Below are positions 1 to 9,900 of a stretch of 64,000 nt of DNA, in pieces. The DNA is from Thermoleophilia bacterium (GTDB taxonomy: Bacteria; Actinomycetota; Thermoleophilia; RBG-16-64-13), in assembly GCA_027493445.1 (NCBI GenBank), contig JAOSKU010000001.1:2190822-2254821 (forward strand). The letters run 5' to 3'. Under the pieces are notes generated by a model. It saw nothing but the letters and a program-made list of their open reading frames with translations, was not told where the DNA came from and ran no database searches. The translations under genes were made by a program, and so were the position numbers. Numbering within the stretch: position 1 is the first letter of the stretch; each line of letters starts with the position of its first letter.

Positions 1-727
1 CCACCGAGAAGAATCCGGCCACCGGGGTCGGGGCGCCCTGGTAGACATCGGGCGTCCACATGTGGAAGGGAGCCATCGATACCTTGAAGCCTGTGCCCAC
101 CACCACTAGCGCCGTGGCCAGGGCGATCGCCGTGGTGTTGCCGGTAGCCTGCAGAGCCTGCCCGATCTGCTGGTAGTTGGTGGCTCCGGCGAAGCCGTAG
201 ACTAGAGAAAGACCGTAGAGTGTGATGGCCGAAGCGAAGGCCCCCGTCAGGAAGTACTTGAGCGCCGCCTCGTTGGAGCGGGCATGGTAGCGGAAGAAGC
301 CGGCCAGCAGGTAGCTGCTGACGGCCATGAGCTCCAACCCCACGTAGAAAGCCATGAGGTCCCGGGCAGCGGCCATGATGTCCATGCCCACGATGGCGAA
401 GAGCAGGAGAGCGTAGTACTCGCCCAGGTGCCGGTCGTAGGCCGCCAGGTAGCGGGGCGACATGAGCACCGTAATCACCCCCGCGACCGCGAACAAGACC
501 TTGAAGAAGACCGCGTAGTCGTTCAGCACGACCATGTTGCCGAAGGCGGCCCTGGTCTCGCCGGCCAGGCCGAAGGCCACCGCCCCCGAGGCTACCAAAG
601 CGGTGGCGACGATGGTCACGGCGGCCGTCTTGTCCTTCTTCAGATAGGGCTCGACCACCAGTGCCAGGCAGCCGGCCACCACCAGGATGAGCTCCGGAAG
701 GATGACAATCAGGTCCATGGCCGTCAT
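1..727 (-). CDS. nuoN: NADH-quinone oxidoreductase subunit N, 3' end outside window
   Basis: Translating the minus strand from ATG at 727 gives MTAMDLIVILPELILVV and about 240 residues of an antiporter-like, multi-spanning NuoN protein. Conserved stretches include GLELMAVSSYLLAGF and FKVSMAPFHMWTPDVYQGAP, the latter holding the lysine of the proton channel. The reading frame is open to base 1, so the C-terminal half lies outside the window; this is why it is missing from the ORF track. The start codon directly follows the TAG of nuoM with no gap, so the two are translationally linked. It is the last gene of the nuo operon visible here and forms one of three proton-pumping antiporter subunits in the membrane arm of complex I. 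Confidence 0.93.
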   Translation of the reverse strand, partial: MTAMDLIVILPELILVVAGCLALVVEPYLKKDKTAAVTIVATALVASGAVAFGLAGETRAAFGNMVVLNDYAVFFKVLFAVAGVITVLMSPRYLAAYDRHLGEYYALLLFAIVGMDIMAAARDLMAFYVGLELMAVSSYLLAGFFRYHARSNEAALKYFLTGAFASAITLYGLSLVYGFAGATNYQQIGQALQATGNTTAIALATALVVVGTGFKVSMAPFHMWTPDVYQGAPTPVAGFFSV

Positions 728-2290
728 CTAGAATCCTCCCAGGAACGAGCTCGCTAGTTGAAAGATTGACTCCTTCTGGGCCAAGTACGGTTCGACCTGC
801 GTCATGATGTTCTGCGCCGGCTGGTGCAGCATCTCCAGGAAGGGCCGGGGATAGATACCTATCACAAAGGCCATGGTCGCCAAGGGGACGAGGGTCACGA
901 TCTCGCGCACGTTCAGGTCCTTGAGCTCCAACCACTTGGGGTTCTTCAGCTCCTGGAACATCGTCCTCTGGTACATCCACAGCAGGTAGCCGGCCCCCAA
1001 GATGATGCCGAGGGAGGCGAACACCGCGGCCACCACGGCGTACTGGAACACCCCCAGCAAGATCAGGAACTCCCCGATGAAGCCGTTCAGGCCGGGCAAG
1101 CCTAGGCTCCCCAGCACGAATAGGCTGAAGAAGGCGGCCGCGACCGGGAGAGGCCGGGCCATCCCCCCGTAGTCCTTGATCTCGCGGGTGTGGGTGCGCT
1201 CGTAGAAGAAGCCCACCATCTGGAACAGGGCGCCCGTGAGGATGCCGTGGTTCACCATCTGCAGGATGGACCCTTCGATGCCCTGCAGGTTGAAGGCGAA
1301 GAGCCCGGCAGTCACGAAGCCCATGTGACTCACCGAGGAATAGGCCACCAGCTTCTTCATGTCGGGCTGCACCAGGGAGACGGCGGCCCCGTACACGATG
1401 GCTATCAGGGAGAGCACCATCACCCAGGGCACGGCCTTGATGGTGGCCTCGGGAAAGAAGCCGACGCAGAAGCGGATCATGCCGTAAACGCCCATCTTGA
1501 GCAGCACGCCCGCCAGGATGACCGAGCCGGCCGTGGGCGCCTCGACGTGGGCGTCGGGCAGCCAGGTGTGCACCGGAAACATGGGCACCTTGATGGCGAA
1601 GGCCACGAAGAAGGCCAGGAAGCCCCAGAACTGGATGTTCGAGGGGAAGCCGGCCTGCTGCAGGATCAGGATGTCGAAGGTCATGACCCCCGACTGGTTG
1701 CTATACCACCAGACGATGCCCAGGATGGCGACCAGCATGATCACCGACCCGGCAAAAGTGTAGAGGAAGAACTTGATGGCGGCGTAGATGCGCCTTGCCC
1801 CGCCCCAGATCCCGATGATGAAGTACATGGGAATGAGCTGGATCTCCCAGAAGACGTAGAAGAGGAAAAGGTCCATCGCGGTGAACACGCCGATCATGCC
1901 CGTCTCCAGCACCAGGAGGCTGACGAAGAAGCCGAGCTCCCGGTCCTTGACGTAGTTCCAGGAGCCGATGATGGCGATGACCGAGAGGAAGGTGGTCAGG
2001 AGGATCAAGAGCAGGGAGATGCCGTCGACACCGACGTGGTAGTTGATGCCGAAGCTCTTGATCCAGACGAAGTTCTCCTGCAGCTGGTAGGCCGCCGTGT
2101 CGGTCCTGAAGACCGTCAGCGTGTAGAGGCTGAGAGCGAAGGTGGCCAAACTGGTGACCAGCGCCGTGGCCTTGTACGCGCTCGGGCGGCCCCGCATGAA
2201 GAGCAGCATGACCAGGCCCCCCAGAGCGGGCAGAAAGGTCAGCAGCGTGAGCGCCCGGAAGCCTATCTGTTCGGCAAAACCGAATTCCAC
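728..2290 (-). CDS. nuoM: NADH-quinone oxidoreductase subunit M
   Basis: A 520-residue, roughly 14-helix membrane protein. FWEIQLIPMYFIIGIWGG near residue 150 carries the conserved proton-channel glutamate, and IKVPMFPVHTWLPDAH near residue 235 carries the broken-helix lysine typical of NuoM/NuoL/NuoN. Length is normal for the family. It sits between nuoL and nuoN, with 35 bases after the corrected nuoL stop. The protein is an Mrp-antiporter-type proton-pumping subunit of the complex I membrane arm. Nothing unusual is seen in the frame, and the long plus-strand ORF opposite it (1190-2329) is a GC-rich shadow. Confidence 0.96.
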   Translation of the reverse strand: MEFGFAEQIGFRALTLLTFLPALGGLVMLLFMRGRPSAYKATALVTSLATFALSLYTLTVFRTDTAAYQLQENFVWIKSFGINYHVGVDGISLLLILLTTFLSVIAIIGSWNYVKDRELGFFVSLLVLETGMIGVFTAMDLFLFYVFWEIQLIPMYFIIGIWGGARRIYAAIKFFLYTFAGSVIMLVAILGIVWWYSNQSGVMTFDILILQQAGFPSNIQFWGFLAFFVAFAIKVPMFPVHTWLPDAHVEAPTAGSVILAGVLLKMGVYGMIRFCVGFFPEATIKAVPWVMVLSLIAIVYGAAVSLVQPDMKKLVAYSSVSHMGFVTAGLFAFNLQGIEGSILQMVNHGILTGALFQMVGFFYERTHTREIKDYGGMARPLPVAAAFFSLFVLGSLGLPGLNGFIGEFLILLGVFQYAVVAAVFASLGIILGAGYLLWMYQRTMFQELKNPKWLELKDLNVREIVTLVPLATMAFVIGIYPRPFLEMLHQPAQNIMTQVEPYLAQKESIFQLASSFLGGF

Positions 2291-2325
2291 TGTTTCATTC
2301 CTTCCTCATTCGGCGCCCGGCCCAG

Positions 2326-4244
2326 TTAGAAGACAATGACCGCGCTGACGATCACGAACAGCCCGACGAACATGATCACGGCGTAATTCTGTACCCGCCC
2401 GGTCTGCAGGGGCCGCACCACGCTCCCCCCAGATCCCACAACCGACCGATGCCGTTGACGGCGCCGTCGATGATACCCGCGTCGACCACCCGCCAAAGCC
2501 AGCGGGAGCCATCCACCGTCAGCCGGATGACCGTCGCGTCGTAGATCTCGTCGATGTACCACTTGTTGAAGATGGCCCGATAGAGGACCCGGGCGCGGGC
2601 GCCGGCCTTCTGCGGAAGGTCGTCAGGCCGGACCACGTAGAACCAGTAGGCCAGCACGATACCGGAGAGGGCCACGACCACCGAGACGACCATCAGCACC
2701 AGGTCGAGAGGGGCGAAGCCTTCGTGATGCACGCCCAGGATCGCGTTGGCGGGCTCGAAGACGGGCTCGAGGAACTTGTGGAACACGCCGTTCTCCGGCG
2801 GGAAACCCAGGAAGCCGCCCACTATCGACAAAGCACCCAGCACAACGAGGGGTCCGATCATCGACCAGGGACTCTCATGCACATGGTGCTCCACCTCGGG
2901 ATCCATGCGCGACCGGCCCCAGAAGGTCATGAAGATGAGGCGGAAGGTGTAGAAAGCCGTGATGAAAGCGGCCACAAGGCCGACCAACCAGACGACGTAA
3001 GCGCCGTCCTTGAAGTTCATTCCCAGGATCTCGTCCTTCGACCAGAAGCCGGCGAAGGGGAAGACCCCGGCCAGGGCGAACGCGGCGGCCACCAAAGTCC
3101 AATAGGTGTAGGGAATGCGGCTGCGCAGGCCTCCCATCTTGCGCATGTCCTGCTCGCCGGAGAGAGCGTGGATCACCGAGCCGGAGCCGAGGAACAGCAG
3201 GGCCTTGAAGAAGGCGTGGGTCATCAGGTGGAAGATGGCCGCCGCCCAGGCGCCCACCCCCAAGGCCATAAACATGTACCCCAGCTGCGACACCGTGGAA
3301 TAGGCCATCACCCGCTTGATGTCGTTCTGAGCGATGCCGATGGTGGCCGCGAAGATAGCCGTGAAGGCGCCGATGGCCCCCACCACCAGCATGGCGTCGG
3401 GCGCGCTGGCGAAGATGACCGCGCTGCGGGCCACCATGTAGACGCCGGCGGTGACCATGGTGGCCGCGTGGATGAGGGCGGAGACAGGTGTGGGGCCTTC
3501 CATGGCATCGGGCAGCCATACGTGCAGCGGGAACTGGGCCGACTTGCCCATGGCCCCCATGAAGAGGAGCAGCGCGATGGCCATCAGGGTGCCCTCACCG
3601 ACGCCCCCAGCTTGCACCTTCTCGAAGACCTCGGTGTAGTTGAGGGTGCCCAGGGTCACGAAGATCAGCATCACCCCCAGACCAAAGCCGAAATCGCCCA
3701 CCCGGTTGGTGATGAAGGCCTTCTTGCCCGCCGAGGCGGCGGAAGGCTTGTGGTAGTAGAAACCAATGAGGTAGTAGGAGCAGAGACCCACCGCCTCCCA
3801 GCCCAAGTAAAGCAAGAGGTAGTTGGCGCTCATGACCAGCATGAGCATGCTGAAGGCGAACAGACTCATGTACGCGTAGAAGCGGTAGTAGCCGGGGTCG
3901 TCGTGCATGTAGCCCTTGGAGTAGATGAAGATCAGCGTACCGACACCCGTGACCACCAGCAGCATGATGGAGGTGAGCTGGTCCACCATAAGAGCCAGCG
4001 GCACCTGAAAGTCCCCCACCGGCACCCAGCGCCAGAGCTCGATGACGAAGGGATGCTCCTCACCCCGGATGTTCCACCAGACGAAGACCGACAGCACCAG
4101 CGAGGCGGCCATGGCCAGAATCGGGATCCAGTGGGCCGCATCCTTGATGTACCAGCGGCCTACAAGCAACGTGACGATGAAGGCGGCCAGCGGCAGGGCC
4201 GGGATGAGCGGGACGATGACGTTCATGTCCTCCATACCCTGCAC
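2326..4244 (-). CDS. nuoL: NADH-quinone oxidoreductase subunit L, split by a frameshift near its C terminus
   Basis: The main frame (2376-4244, 622 aa) is NuoL, with FIYSKGYMHDDPGYYRF, the antiporter core GKSAQFPLHVWLPDAMEGPT and the C-terminal extension. At six C's (2425-2430 on the plus strand) the frame breaks: it ends in AWCGPCRPGGYRITP, whereas the next frame continues with the expected NuoL end SVVRPLQTGRVQNYAVIM and a last membrane helix, stopping with TAA at 2326. Adding one base to the homopolymer restores a normal protein of about 639 residues. NuoL is the distal proton-pumping subunit with the long lateral helix. Its start abuts the end of nuoK. The frameshift is most likely a sequence error, but a genuine truncation cannot be excluded from the sequence. 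Confidence 0.93.
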
Positions 4245-4550
4245 CTAGCCTTTCAAGGAGTCGAACAGGTCGACCATCAGAGTCTTCCGGTTGCGGTACA
4301 GGGCGGCCACGATGGCCAGACCCACGGCGGCCTCGGCGGCGGCCACCGTCATCGTGAAAAGCACGAAGGTCTGGCCAATGAGGTTCTCATGCAGCCGGCT
4401 GAGACCGACCAAGTTGATGTTCACGGCGTTCATCATGAGCTCGATGGAGAAGAGCACGATGAACAGATTTCTGCGCGTCAGCACCCCCGCGGCTCCGATG
4501 ACGAAGAGGAAGGCGGAGAGGATGAGATACCACTCGACCGGGATGTTCAC
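4245..4550 (-). CDS. nuoK: NADH-quinone oxidoreductase subunit K
   Basis: A 101-residue, three-helix protein of standard NuoK length. The two conserved membrane glutamates are visible in FSIELMMNAVNINLV (around residue 36) and TVAAAEAAVGLAIVAAL (around residue 72). Both are part of the proton path shared with NuoJ and NuoA. The stop is directly next to the nuoL start and two bases separate it from the upstream nuoJ stop, so the subunits are tightly coupled for translation. It is the MrpC homologue of complex I. Confidence 0.96.
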   Translation of the reverse strand: MNIPVEWYLILSAFLFVIGAAGVLTRRNLFIVLFSIELMMNAVNINLVGLSRLHENLIGQTFVLFTMTVAAAEAAVGLAIVAALYRNRKTLMVDLFDSLKG

Positions 4551-4552
4551 GG

Positions 4553-5140
4553 TTAGACCTCCTGCTCCACTACCGCTTGGGCCGCCTCTTCATCGCCGGT
4601 CCAGTCCCGCAAGGCCATGCTGGCGCCGTCTTCCTTCTTGGCGAGCACGATGGCGCCCACCATGCCCACCAAGAGGATGAGCGAGGCCATCTCGAAGGGC
4701 AGCAGCATCTCGTTGAACAGGGTGATGCCCAGCACGCGCACGTTCCCTCCCTGAGCGGCGATGGCGTCCGGGGTGATGCCGGCACCGACGGAGGTCCAGG
4801 TCGCCCCGGCCACCACCACCACGATCTCGGCCAGCAAGATGGGGGCCAGCACCAGCACGGCCCACTTCTGGGTGCCGTGCAGCTGCTCCAACTGGTGGAA
4901 CTCTTTGAGGTTCAGGAACATGACCACGAAGGCGAAGAGCACCAGGATGGCCCCCGCATACACCAGCACCTGGATGACGGCCAGGAAGTACGCCTGGGTC
5001 AGCAGGAAGACGGCGGCCACGTTGACGAAGGTGAAGACCAGCAACAGCAGGCCGTGCACGATGTTCGTGCGCGTGATGACGCCCAGAGCGCCCAGCACGG
5101 CCAGGGAGGCGAAGATGATGAAGAGGATCTTCTCGGCCAT
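4553..5140 (-). CDS. nuoJ: NADH-quinone oxidoreductase subunit J
   Basis: A 195-residue membrane protein with five predicted helices. FLAVIQVLVYAGAILVLFAFVVM near residue 60 is the conserved third helix of NuoJ, which contains the pi-bulge that couples quinone chemistry to pumping. The C-terminal tail after the last helix is charged and rich in Glu and Ala. The length is typical. The gene follows nuoI with a gap of nine bases and precedes nuoK by two bases. Confidence 0.95.
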   Translation of the reverse strand: MAEKILFIIFASLAVLGALGVITRTNIVHGLLLLVFTFVNVAAVFLLTQAYFLAVIQVLVYAGAILVLFAFVVMFLNLKEFHQLEQLHGTQKWAVLVLAPILLAEIVVVVAGATWTSVGAGITPDAIAAQGGNVRVLGITLFNEMLLPFEMASLILLVGMVGAIVLAKKEDGASMALRDWTGDEEAAQAVVEQEV

Positions 5141-5149
5141 GTCGCCTCC

Positions 5150-5611
5150 CTACCGCCGCACGGTCTCTTTATGGGCATTGACCTGATTGGCGACCAAAGT
5201 CTCCTTGGTGAGATAGAACTCGGACTTGTCGTACGTGGCCAGCTCGTAGACCTTGGTCATCACGATGGCCGCGCACGGACAGACCTCCTCACAGAAGCCG
5301 CAGAAGATGCAGCGGGAAAGGTCGATGTCGAAGCGGTCGATGCTCTTGTGGTTGTCGACCTCGGAGGTGTCGATGTAGATGCACTGGGAGGGGCAGATCG
5401 TCTCGCAGAGATGGCAGCCGCAGCAGTTCAGCACGCCCGTTGCCGGATCGGTGAGCAGGGCGTGCATGCCTCTAAACCGCGGATAAGGGACGATCTTCTC
5501 CTTGGGATACTCGACGGTGACCTTGTCCCCCACGAAGTACTTGCCGGTGACCGACATCCCTTGCAGGATCTCCACGAAGGCCGACTTCTTGATGATGTCT
5601 TTGAGACTCAT
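5150..5611 (-). CDS. nuoI: NADH-quinone oxidoreductase subunit I (2x[4Fe-4S])
   Basis: The ORF track starts this frame at 5737, but the leading residues are a shadow of nuoH. The real start is the ATG at 5611 (MSLKDIIKKSAFVEIL), which overlaps the nuoH stop as ATGA. The resulting 153-residue protein has two ferredoxin motifs, CCGCHLCETICP and CIFCGFCEEVCP, that bind clusters N6a and N6b. These pass electrons from the peripheral arm to NuoB. No NuoEFG genes are found near this operon, so the physiological electron input to NuoI may be ferredoxin or another protein rather than an NADH module; that is an inference from gene content. Confidence 0.94.
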   Translation of the reverse strand: MSLKDIIKKSAFVEILQGMSVTGKYFVGDKVTVEYPKEKIVPYPRFRGMHALLTDPATGVLNCCGCHLCETICPSQCIYIDTSEVDNHKSIDRFDIDLSRCIFCGFCEEVCPCAAIVMTKVYELATYDKSEFYLTKETLVANQVNAHKETVRR

Positions 5612-6618
5612 CGCTGCACCACGCTCACGATCACGGCCGTCACGGCCAGGTTGGCAATGGCCAGGGGAAGGAAGATCTTCCAGCCGATGTCCATCAGCTG
5701 ATTGTAGCGGTAGCGGGGGAGCGTCCAACGGATCCACATGTAGAGAAAGATGAAGAAGAGCACCTTACCGATGAGCCAGATGAAACCGGGGATGAAGTCG
5801 AGCGCCGTGAAGGGCGCCCGCCAGCCGCCGAAGAAGAGAGTAGCGATCACGGCCGACATCACCACCATGTTCACGTACTCACCGAACATGAAGAGACCCC
5901 AGCGCATGCCCGAGTACTCGGTCATGTGCCCGGCCACGAGCTCCTGCTCAGCTTCGGCCACGTTGAAGGGGTCACGATTGAGCTCGGCGATGCTGGAGAT
6001 GAAGAAGATCACGAAGGCCACGATCTGGGGGATGAAGTACCAGTTCCAGAAGTTGCCCGCCTGACCGTCGACGATCTGGCTGAAGTTGACCGAGTCGGCC
6101 ATGAGGAAGATACCGACCAACGCCAGGCCCATGGCGATCTCGTAGGAGACCATGTTGGCCCCGCAGCGCAGGCCCCCCAAGAGCGACCAGTGGTTGTTCG
6201 AGGCCCACCCAGCGAAGACAATGCCGTAGACCGCGATGGAACCCAGGGCCATGAACATGATAGCCCCGGCATCGAAGTTGGCGATCACCAGGTCGACCTT
6301 GTGGCCGAAGATGTCGACGTTCAGGGGGCCGAAGGGGATCAGGGCCATGACCAGGAAGCCCGGCACGAACAGGATGTAAGGAGCCAGCTTGAAGACCGCC
6401 TTGTCGGCCCGCTCGGGCACCACGTCTTCTTTGGACAGCAGCTTGGCCATGTCGCCAAAGGACTGCAGCGAGCCCCAGGGACCGGCGTACGTGGGGCCCA
6501 CTCGGCTCTGAAAGAAGCCCGCCCATTTGCGCTCGAAGTAGATGAGGAAGGGCACCATCCCCACGCCCACGGCGACCCAGAGGACGCCCTTGATCAGGAG
6601 GAAGATGAAGTCGGTCAT
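5608..6618 (-). CDS. nuoH: NADH-quinone oxidoreductase subunit H
   Basis: A 336-residue membrane protein with eight or so helices. RVGPTYAGPWGSLQSFGDMAKLL near the N terminus and ELNRDPFNVAEAEQELVAGH around residue 215 are hallmark NuoH stretches; the acidic loop contributes to the quinone-binding cavity. It overlaps nuoD upstream by four bases (ATGA) and nuoI downstream by four bases. Length and motifs are normal. The protein anchors the peripheral arm to the membrane and, with NuoB and NuoD, forms the quinone site. Confidence 0.96.
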   Translation of the reverse strand: MTDFIFLLIKGVLWVAVGVGMVPFLIYFERKWAGFFQSRVGPTYAGPWGSLQSFGDMAKLLSKEDVVPERADKAVFKLAPYILFVPGFLVMALIPFGPLNVDIFGHKVDLVIANFDAGAIMFMALGSIAVYGIVFAGWASNNHWSLLGGLRCGANMVSYEIAMGLALVGIFLMADSVNFSQIVDGQAGNFWNWYFIPQIVAFVIFFISSIAELNRDPFNVAEAEQELVAGHMTEYSGMRWGLFMFGEYVNMVVMSAVIATLFFGGWRAPFTALDFIPGFIWLIGKVLFFIFLYMWIRWTLPRYRYNQLMDIGWKIFLPLAIANLAVTAVIVSVVQR

Positions 6619-7910
6619 CGGTCGCTGTCCCCCAGTACGATGTCGGCGCTGCCGAAGATGCCCACGGAGTCCGCTAGCATCTCACCCTCGAACAAGGCGG
6701 GCACCGCCTGGCCGTGGAAGAAGCTGGGCGTGGCCAGATGCAGGCGCTGGGGCTTCGGCCCGCCGTCAGACGAGATGTAGACGCCGAACTCCCCCTTGGG
6801 GGCCTCGACAGCCCGGTAGACCTCGCCTTTGGGCACCTGCGGGCCGCGGAAGACGTGCACGAAGTCCTGCACCATGGCGGCGGCGTCCCGCATGACGTTC
6901 TTTTTCAGCGGCAGCACGTGCGCCGCGTCCTCGGCCAGGAACTCGCCGTCGGGTAGGTTATCCAGGCACTGGCGGATGATGTTGCAGCTCTCGTACATCT
7001 CCTTCATGCGCACCAGGAAGCGGTCGTACACGTCGGAGTTGTACTCCACGGCCACCTCGAACTCCACCTCGTCGTAGGCGGCGTAGGGCTCGTCCTTGCG
7101 CAGGTCGCGGGGCACACCGGCGGCCCGCAGGCACGGACCGGTAACCCGCCAGGTGTGCAGGTCCTCGACCGTGAAGATGCCGATGCCCACGGACCTCTTC
7201 AGGAAAATGCGGTTCTGAGTGATGAGACGCTGGTACTCGTCCAGGCGCTTGGGCAGGAAGTCGACCACTTCCCGGCACTTGTGCTCCCAGCCCTCGGGCA
7301 GGTCCTTGGCCACCCCGCCGATGCGGGCGTAGGAGTGGGTGAGACGAGCTCCGCAGAGCATCTCGAAGAGATCGAGGATGTACTCCCGGTCGCGGAAGCA
7401 GATCAGGAAGAAGGTCTGCGCCCCGAAGTCCATGATGTGGACACCCAGCCAGAGGATATGGTTGGAGAGGCGGCAGAGCTCGTGGGCGATGGTGCGGATG
7501 TAGCGGGCCCGCCGGGGGACGTGCACACCCATGAGCTTCTCCACGGCCTCGCAGTAGCCGTGGTTCATGGCGAAGCTGGAGATGTAGTCGAGCCGGTCGG
7601 TTACCGGGATGAACTGGTGGTAGGTGCGGTACTCGGCCAGCTTCTCGACGCCCCGGTGCAGGTTCCCGATGCGCGCGTCGGTGTTGACGATCACCTCGCC
7701 GTCCAGGTCGAGCACCGCCTGGAACACCCCGTGCATGGAGGGGTGCTGTGGGCCCATGCTGACCGTGATGGTCTCCACGCTACCCGAGACTCGCTGGCGG
7801 GTGGCCTCCTTGCGGGCACGGAGCTCCTCGGGTGTCGGTCGAGGCTTGGGTTTCCGCATGTGCACGTGGTCCTGCATGGGGTGAGCGGTATCGCGATCGG
7901 ACGCGCTCAT
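6615..7910 (-). CDS. nuoD: NADH-quinone oxidoreductase subunit D
   Basis: A 431-residue soluble subunit related to the large subunit of [NiFe] hydrogenases. GPQHPSMHGVFQAVLDLDG and HRGVEKLAEYRTYHQFIPVT are family signatures and include the His and Tyr regions near the quinone head group. The C terminus GSADIVLGDSDR matches the usual end of NuoD. About 45 residues precede the conserved core, a polar leader rich in Lys and Arg that may be real or could indicate a later start. The gene is separate from nuoC (not a nuoCD fusion) and overlaps it by a single base. Confidence 0.95.
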   Translation of the reverse strand: MSASDRDTAHPMQDHVHMRKPKPRPTPEELRARKEATRQRVSGSVETITVSMGPQHPSMHGVFQAVLDLDGEVIVNTDARIGNLHRGVEKLAEYRTYHQFIPVTDRLDYISSFAMNHGYCEAVEKLMGVHVPRRARYIRTIAHELCRLSNHILWLGVHIMDFGAQTFFLICFRDREYILDLFEMLCGARLTHSYARIGGVAKDLPEGWEHKCREVVDFLPKRLDEYQRLITQNRIFLKRSVGIGIFTVEDLHTWRVTGPCLRAAGVPRDLRKDEPYAAYDEVEFEVAVEYNSDVYDRFLVRMKEMYESCNIIRQCLDNLPDGEFLAEDAAHVLPLKKNVMRDAAAMVQDFVHVFRGPQVPKGEVYRAVEAPKGEFGVYISSDGGPKPQRLHLATPSFFHGQAVPALFEGEMLADSVGIFGSADIVLGDSDR

Positions 7911-8443
7911 CAGATCTTTCCCTTCAGATCGGTCCGGATCCTACCGCCCACGGTGCCACGAAGCGGGAAGTCCTTGCGCAGAGGAAAGCCCTCGAAGTCC
8001 TCGGTCGTGAGGAGGCGGCGCAGGTCGGAGTGGCCCTCGAAAACGATGCCGTACATCTCCCAGGTCTCGCGCTCGTCCCAACCAGCAGAAGCCCAGACCC
8101 CGGTGAGGGTGGGCGCCTTCTCGCCTTCGGCCAGCTGCGTCTTCAGGCGCAGCCGGGCCGTGCGGCTGACCGACGTCAGGTGGGCGACCACCTCGAAGGG
8201 CCGGTCTTTCCGTGCCGGGTAGTGATTGCCCAGCAGGCTGTCCAGGCGTTCGAAAGCCAGGCTCGGCTCGTCCCGGCAGTAGGCGGCCACCTCGACCCAG
8301 TCCGCCGGGGCCACAGTGATGCTGAGCTCCCCCCGGAAGAAAGAGGTGCCCAGCAGCTTCTCGCCAAAGCGCTGCTCCACCTTGGCAAACACCGATTCCA
8401 TCGCCTCGGGGATCTCAATAGTCGTCTGCGTGCTTGATTCCAT
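7910..8443 (-). CDS. nuoC: NADH-quinone oxidoreductase subunit C
   Basis: A 177-residue protein of normal NuoC (30-kDa subunit) length. The signature WDERETWEMYGIVFEGHSDL followed by RRLLTTEDFEGFPLRKDFPL is unmistakable. It forms part of the peripheral arm with NuoD. The stop overlaps the nuoD start by one base, and 54 bases separate its start from the end of nuoB. Confidence 0.95.
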   Translation of the reverse strand: MESSTQTTIEIPEAMESVFAKVEQRFGEKLLGTSFFRGELSITVAPADWVEVAAYCRDEPSLAFERLDSLLGNHYPARKDRPFEVVAHLTSVSRTARLRLKTQLAEGEKAPTLTGVWASAGWDERETWEMYGIVFEGHSDLRRLLTTEDFEGFPLRKDFPLRGTVGGRIRTDLKGKI

Positions 8444-8497
8444 CCTTCCCCTTCTCCGTGTCGCAGCGCCGGTGGGTCCGGCGTGCAGCCAGGCCGC

Positions 8498-9207
<710 letters not shown>

Positions 9208-9211
<4 letters not shown>

Positions 9212-9576
9212 TCCCACTCCAGCACTCCCTTCTTCCACGCGTAGAAGTAACCCACCAGGAGGATGAATATGAAGATCAACATCTCGACAAGACCCAGGAG
9301 GCCGATCGAGCGCAACGCGAGGGCCCAGGGGTACATGAAGACGGCCTCGAGATCGAAGAGGACGAAGAGGACGGCCACCAGATAGAAGTGCACGTTGAAG
9401 GGGAGCCGGGAGTCTTCCTGAGGCAGCACGCCGCACTCGTAGGGCTGGCCCTTGTTCGGGTTCCGGCTGGTGGGAGCCAGACGATGGGAAACGGCCATCA
9501 AGGCGAGGGCCAGTACCGCGCCAATGGCGAACATGAGGCCGAACTGGATCACCAGGTCCACGGTTGGGTTGATCAC
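9208..9576 (-). CDS. nuoA: NADH-quinone oxidoreductase subunit A
   Basis: A three-helix protein. The start is taken as GTG at 9576 ([13 protein letters not shown]), because AGAGG lies seven bases upstream; the longer track ORF to 9672 would begin inside the promoter. This gives 122 residues, normal for Nuo[22 protein letters not shown] is the conserved loop with the redox-sensitive cysteine, and [16 protein letters not shown] is the conserved helix with acidic residues. It is the first gene of the nuo operon, reading away from tatC. Confidence 0.94.
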
Positions 9577-9608
9577 GGGCGCACCTCTACGCTCGGTTGG
9601 TCGAACTG

Positions 9609-9624
9609 TGTGATGACTCTCACA
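9609..9624. promoter_or_regulatory. CRP/FNR-type palindrome in the nuo leader
   Basis: TGTGATGACTCTCACA is a perfect TGTGA-N6-TCACA inverted repeat, the half-site arrangement recognised by CRP/FNR-family regulators. It lies 33 bases before the nuoA start and just downstream of the predicted nuo transcription start, a position suited to repression or to roadblocking. A second TTGTGAG half-site precedes it on the minus strand. No CRP/FNR regulator gene is found in the window. Confidence 0.5.
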
Positions 9625-9633
9625 ACGTGCCTC

Positions 9634-9662
9634 ACAATACCAAAACCATCTAAGGGTTGCAA
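9634..9662 (-). promoter_or_regulatory. Predicted sigma70-type promoter of the nuo operon
   Basis: On the minus strand TTGCAA (9662-9657) and TATTGT (9639-9634) are separated by exactly 17 bases. This places the transcription start near 9627 and gives a leader of about 50 nt before the nuoA GTG. The site sits in the divergent intergenic region between nuoA and tatC. Confidence 0.5.
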
Positions 9663-9900
9663 CGGAATTCACAGCAACGGCGGTCCTTCTCGCGACCGCT
9701 CAACCCTCCATTCGGCCCTCTTGTCCAGCGTGCGGCCCGTTCATCATGAGAGGATCGTCACGAGCCGTGCGGAGGTCCTCTGCACCCCGGTCCAAGGTGG
9801 TTGGTCCCCTGGTGTTTGACCTATACTATGCGAGCATCAGTGCCAGGGCTCGGCTGGGCCGTCCGCCTCCGACCGCCGCGCCCAATGTCCGAAGGGAACC

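Noticed and set aside
284-2329. Long plus-strand ORFs opposite nuoN and nuoM (e.g. 284-757, 1190-2329)
   Set aside because: His-, Asp- and Gln-rich compositions typical of antisense frames of GC-rich membrane-protein genes; no family resemblance.
2724-4556. 610-residue plus-strand ORF opposite nuoL
   Set aside because: Antisense shadow of nuoL; composition dominated by His, Gly, Asp and Gln, without domains.
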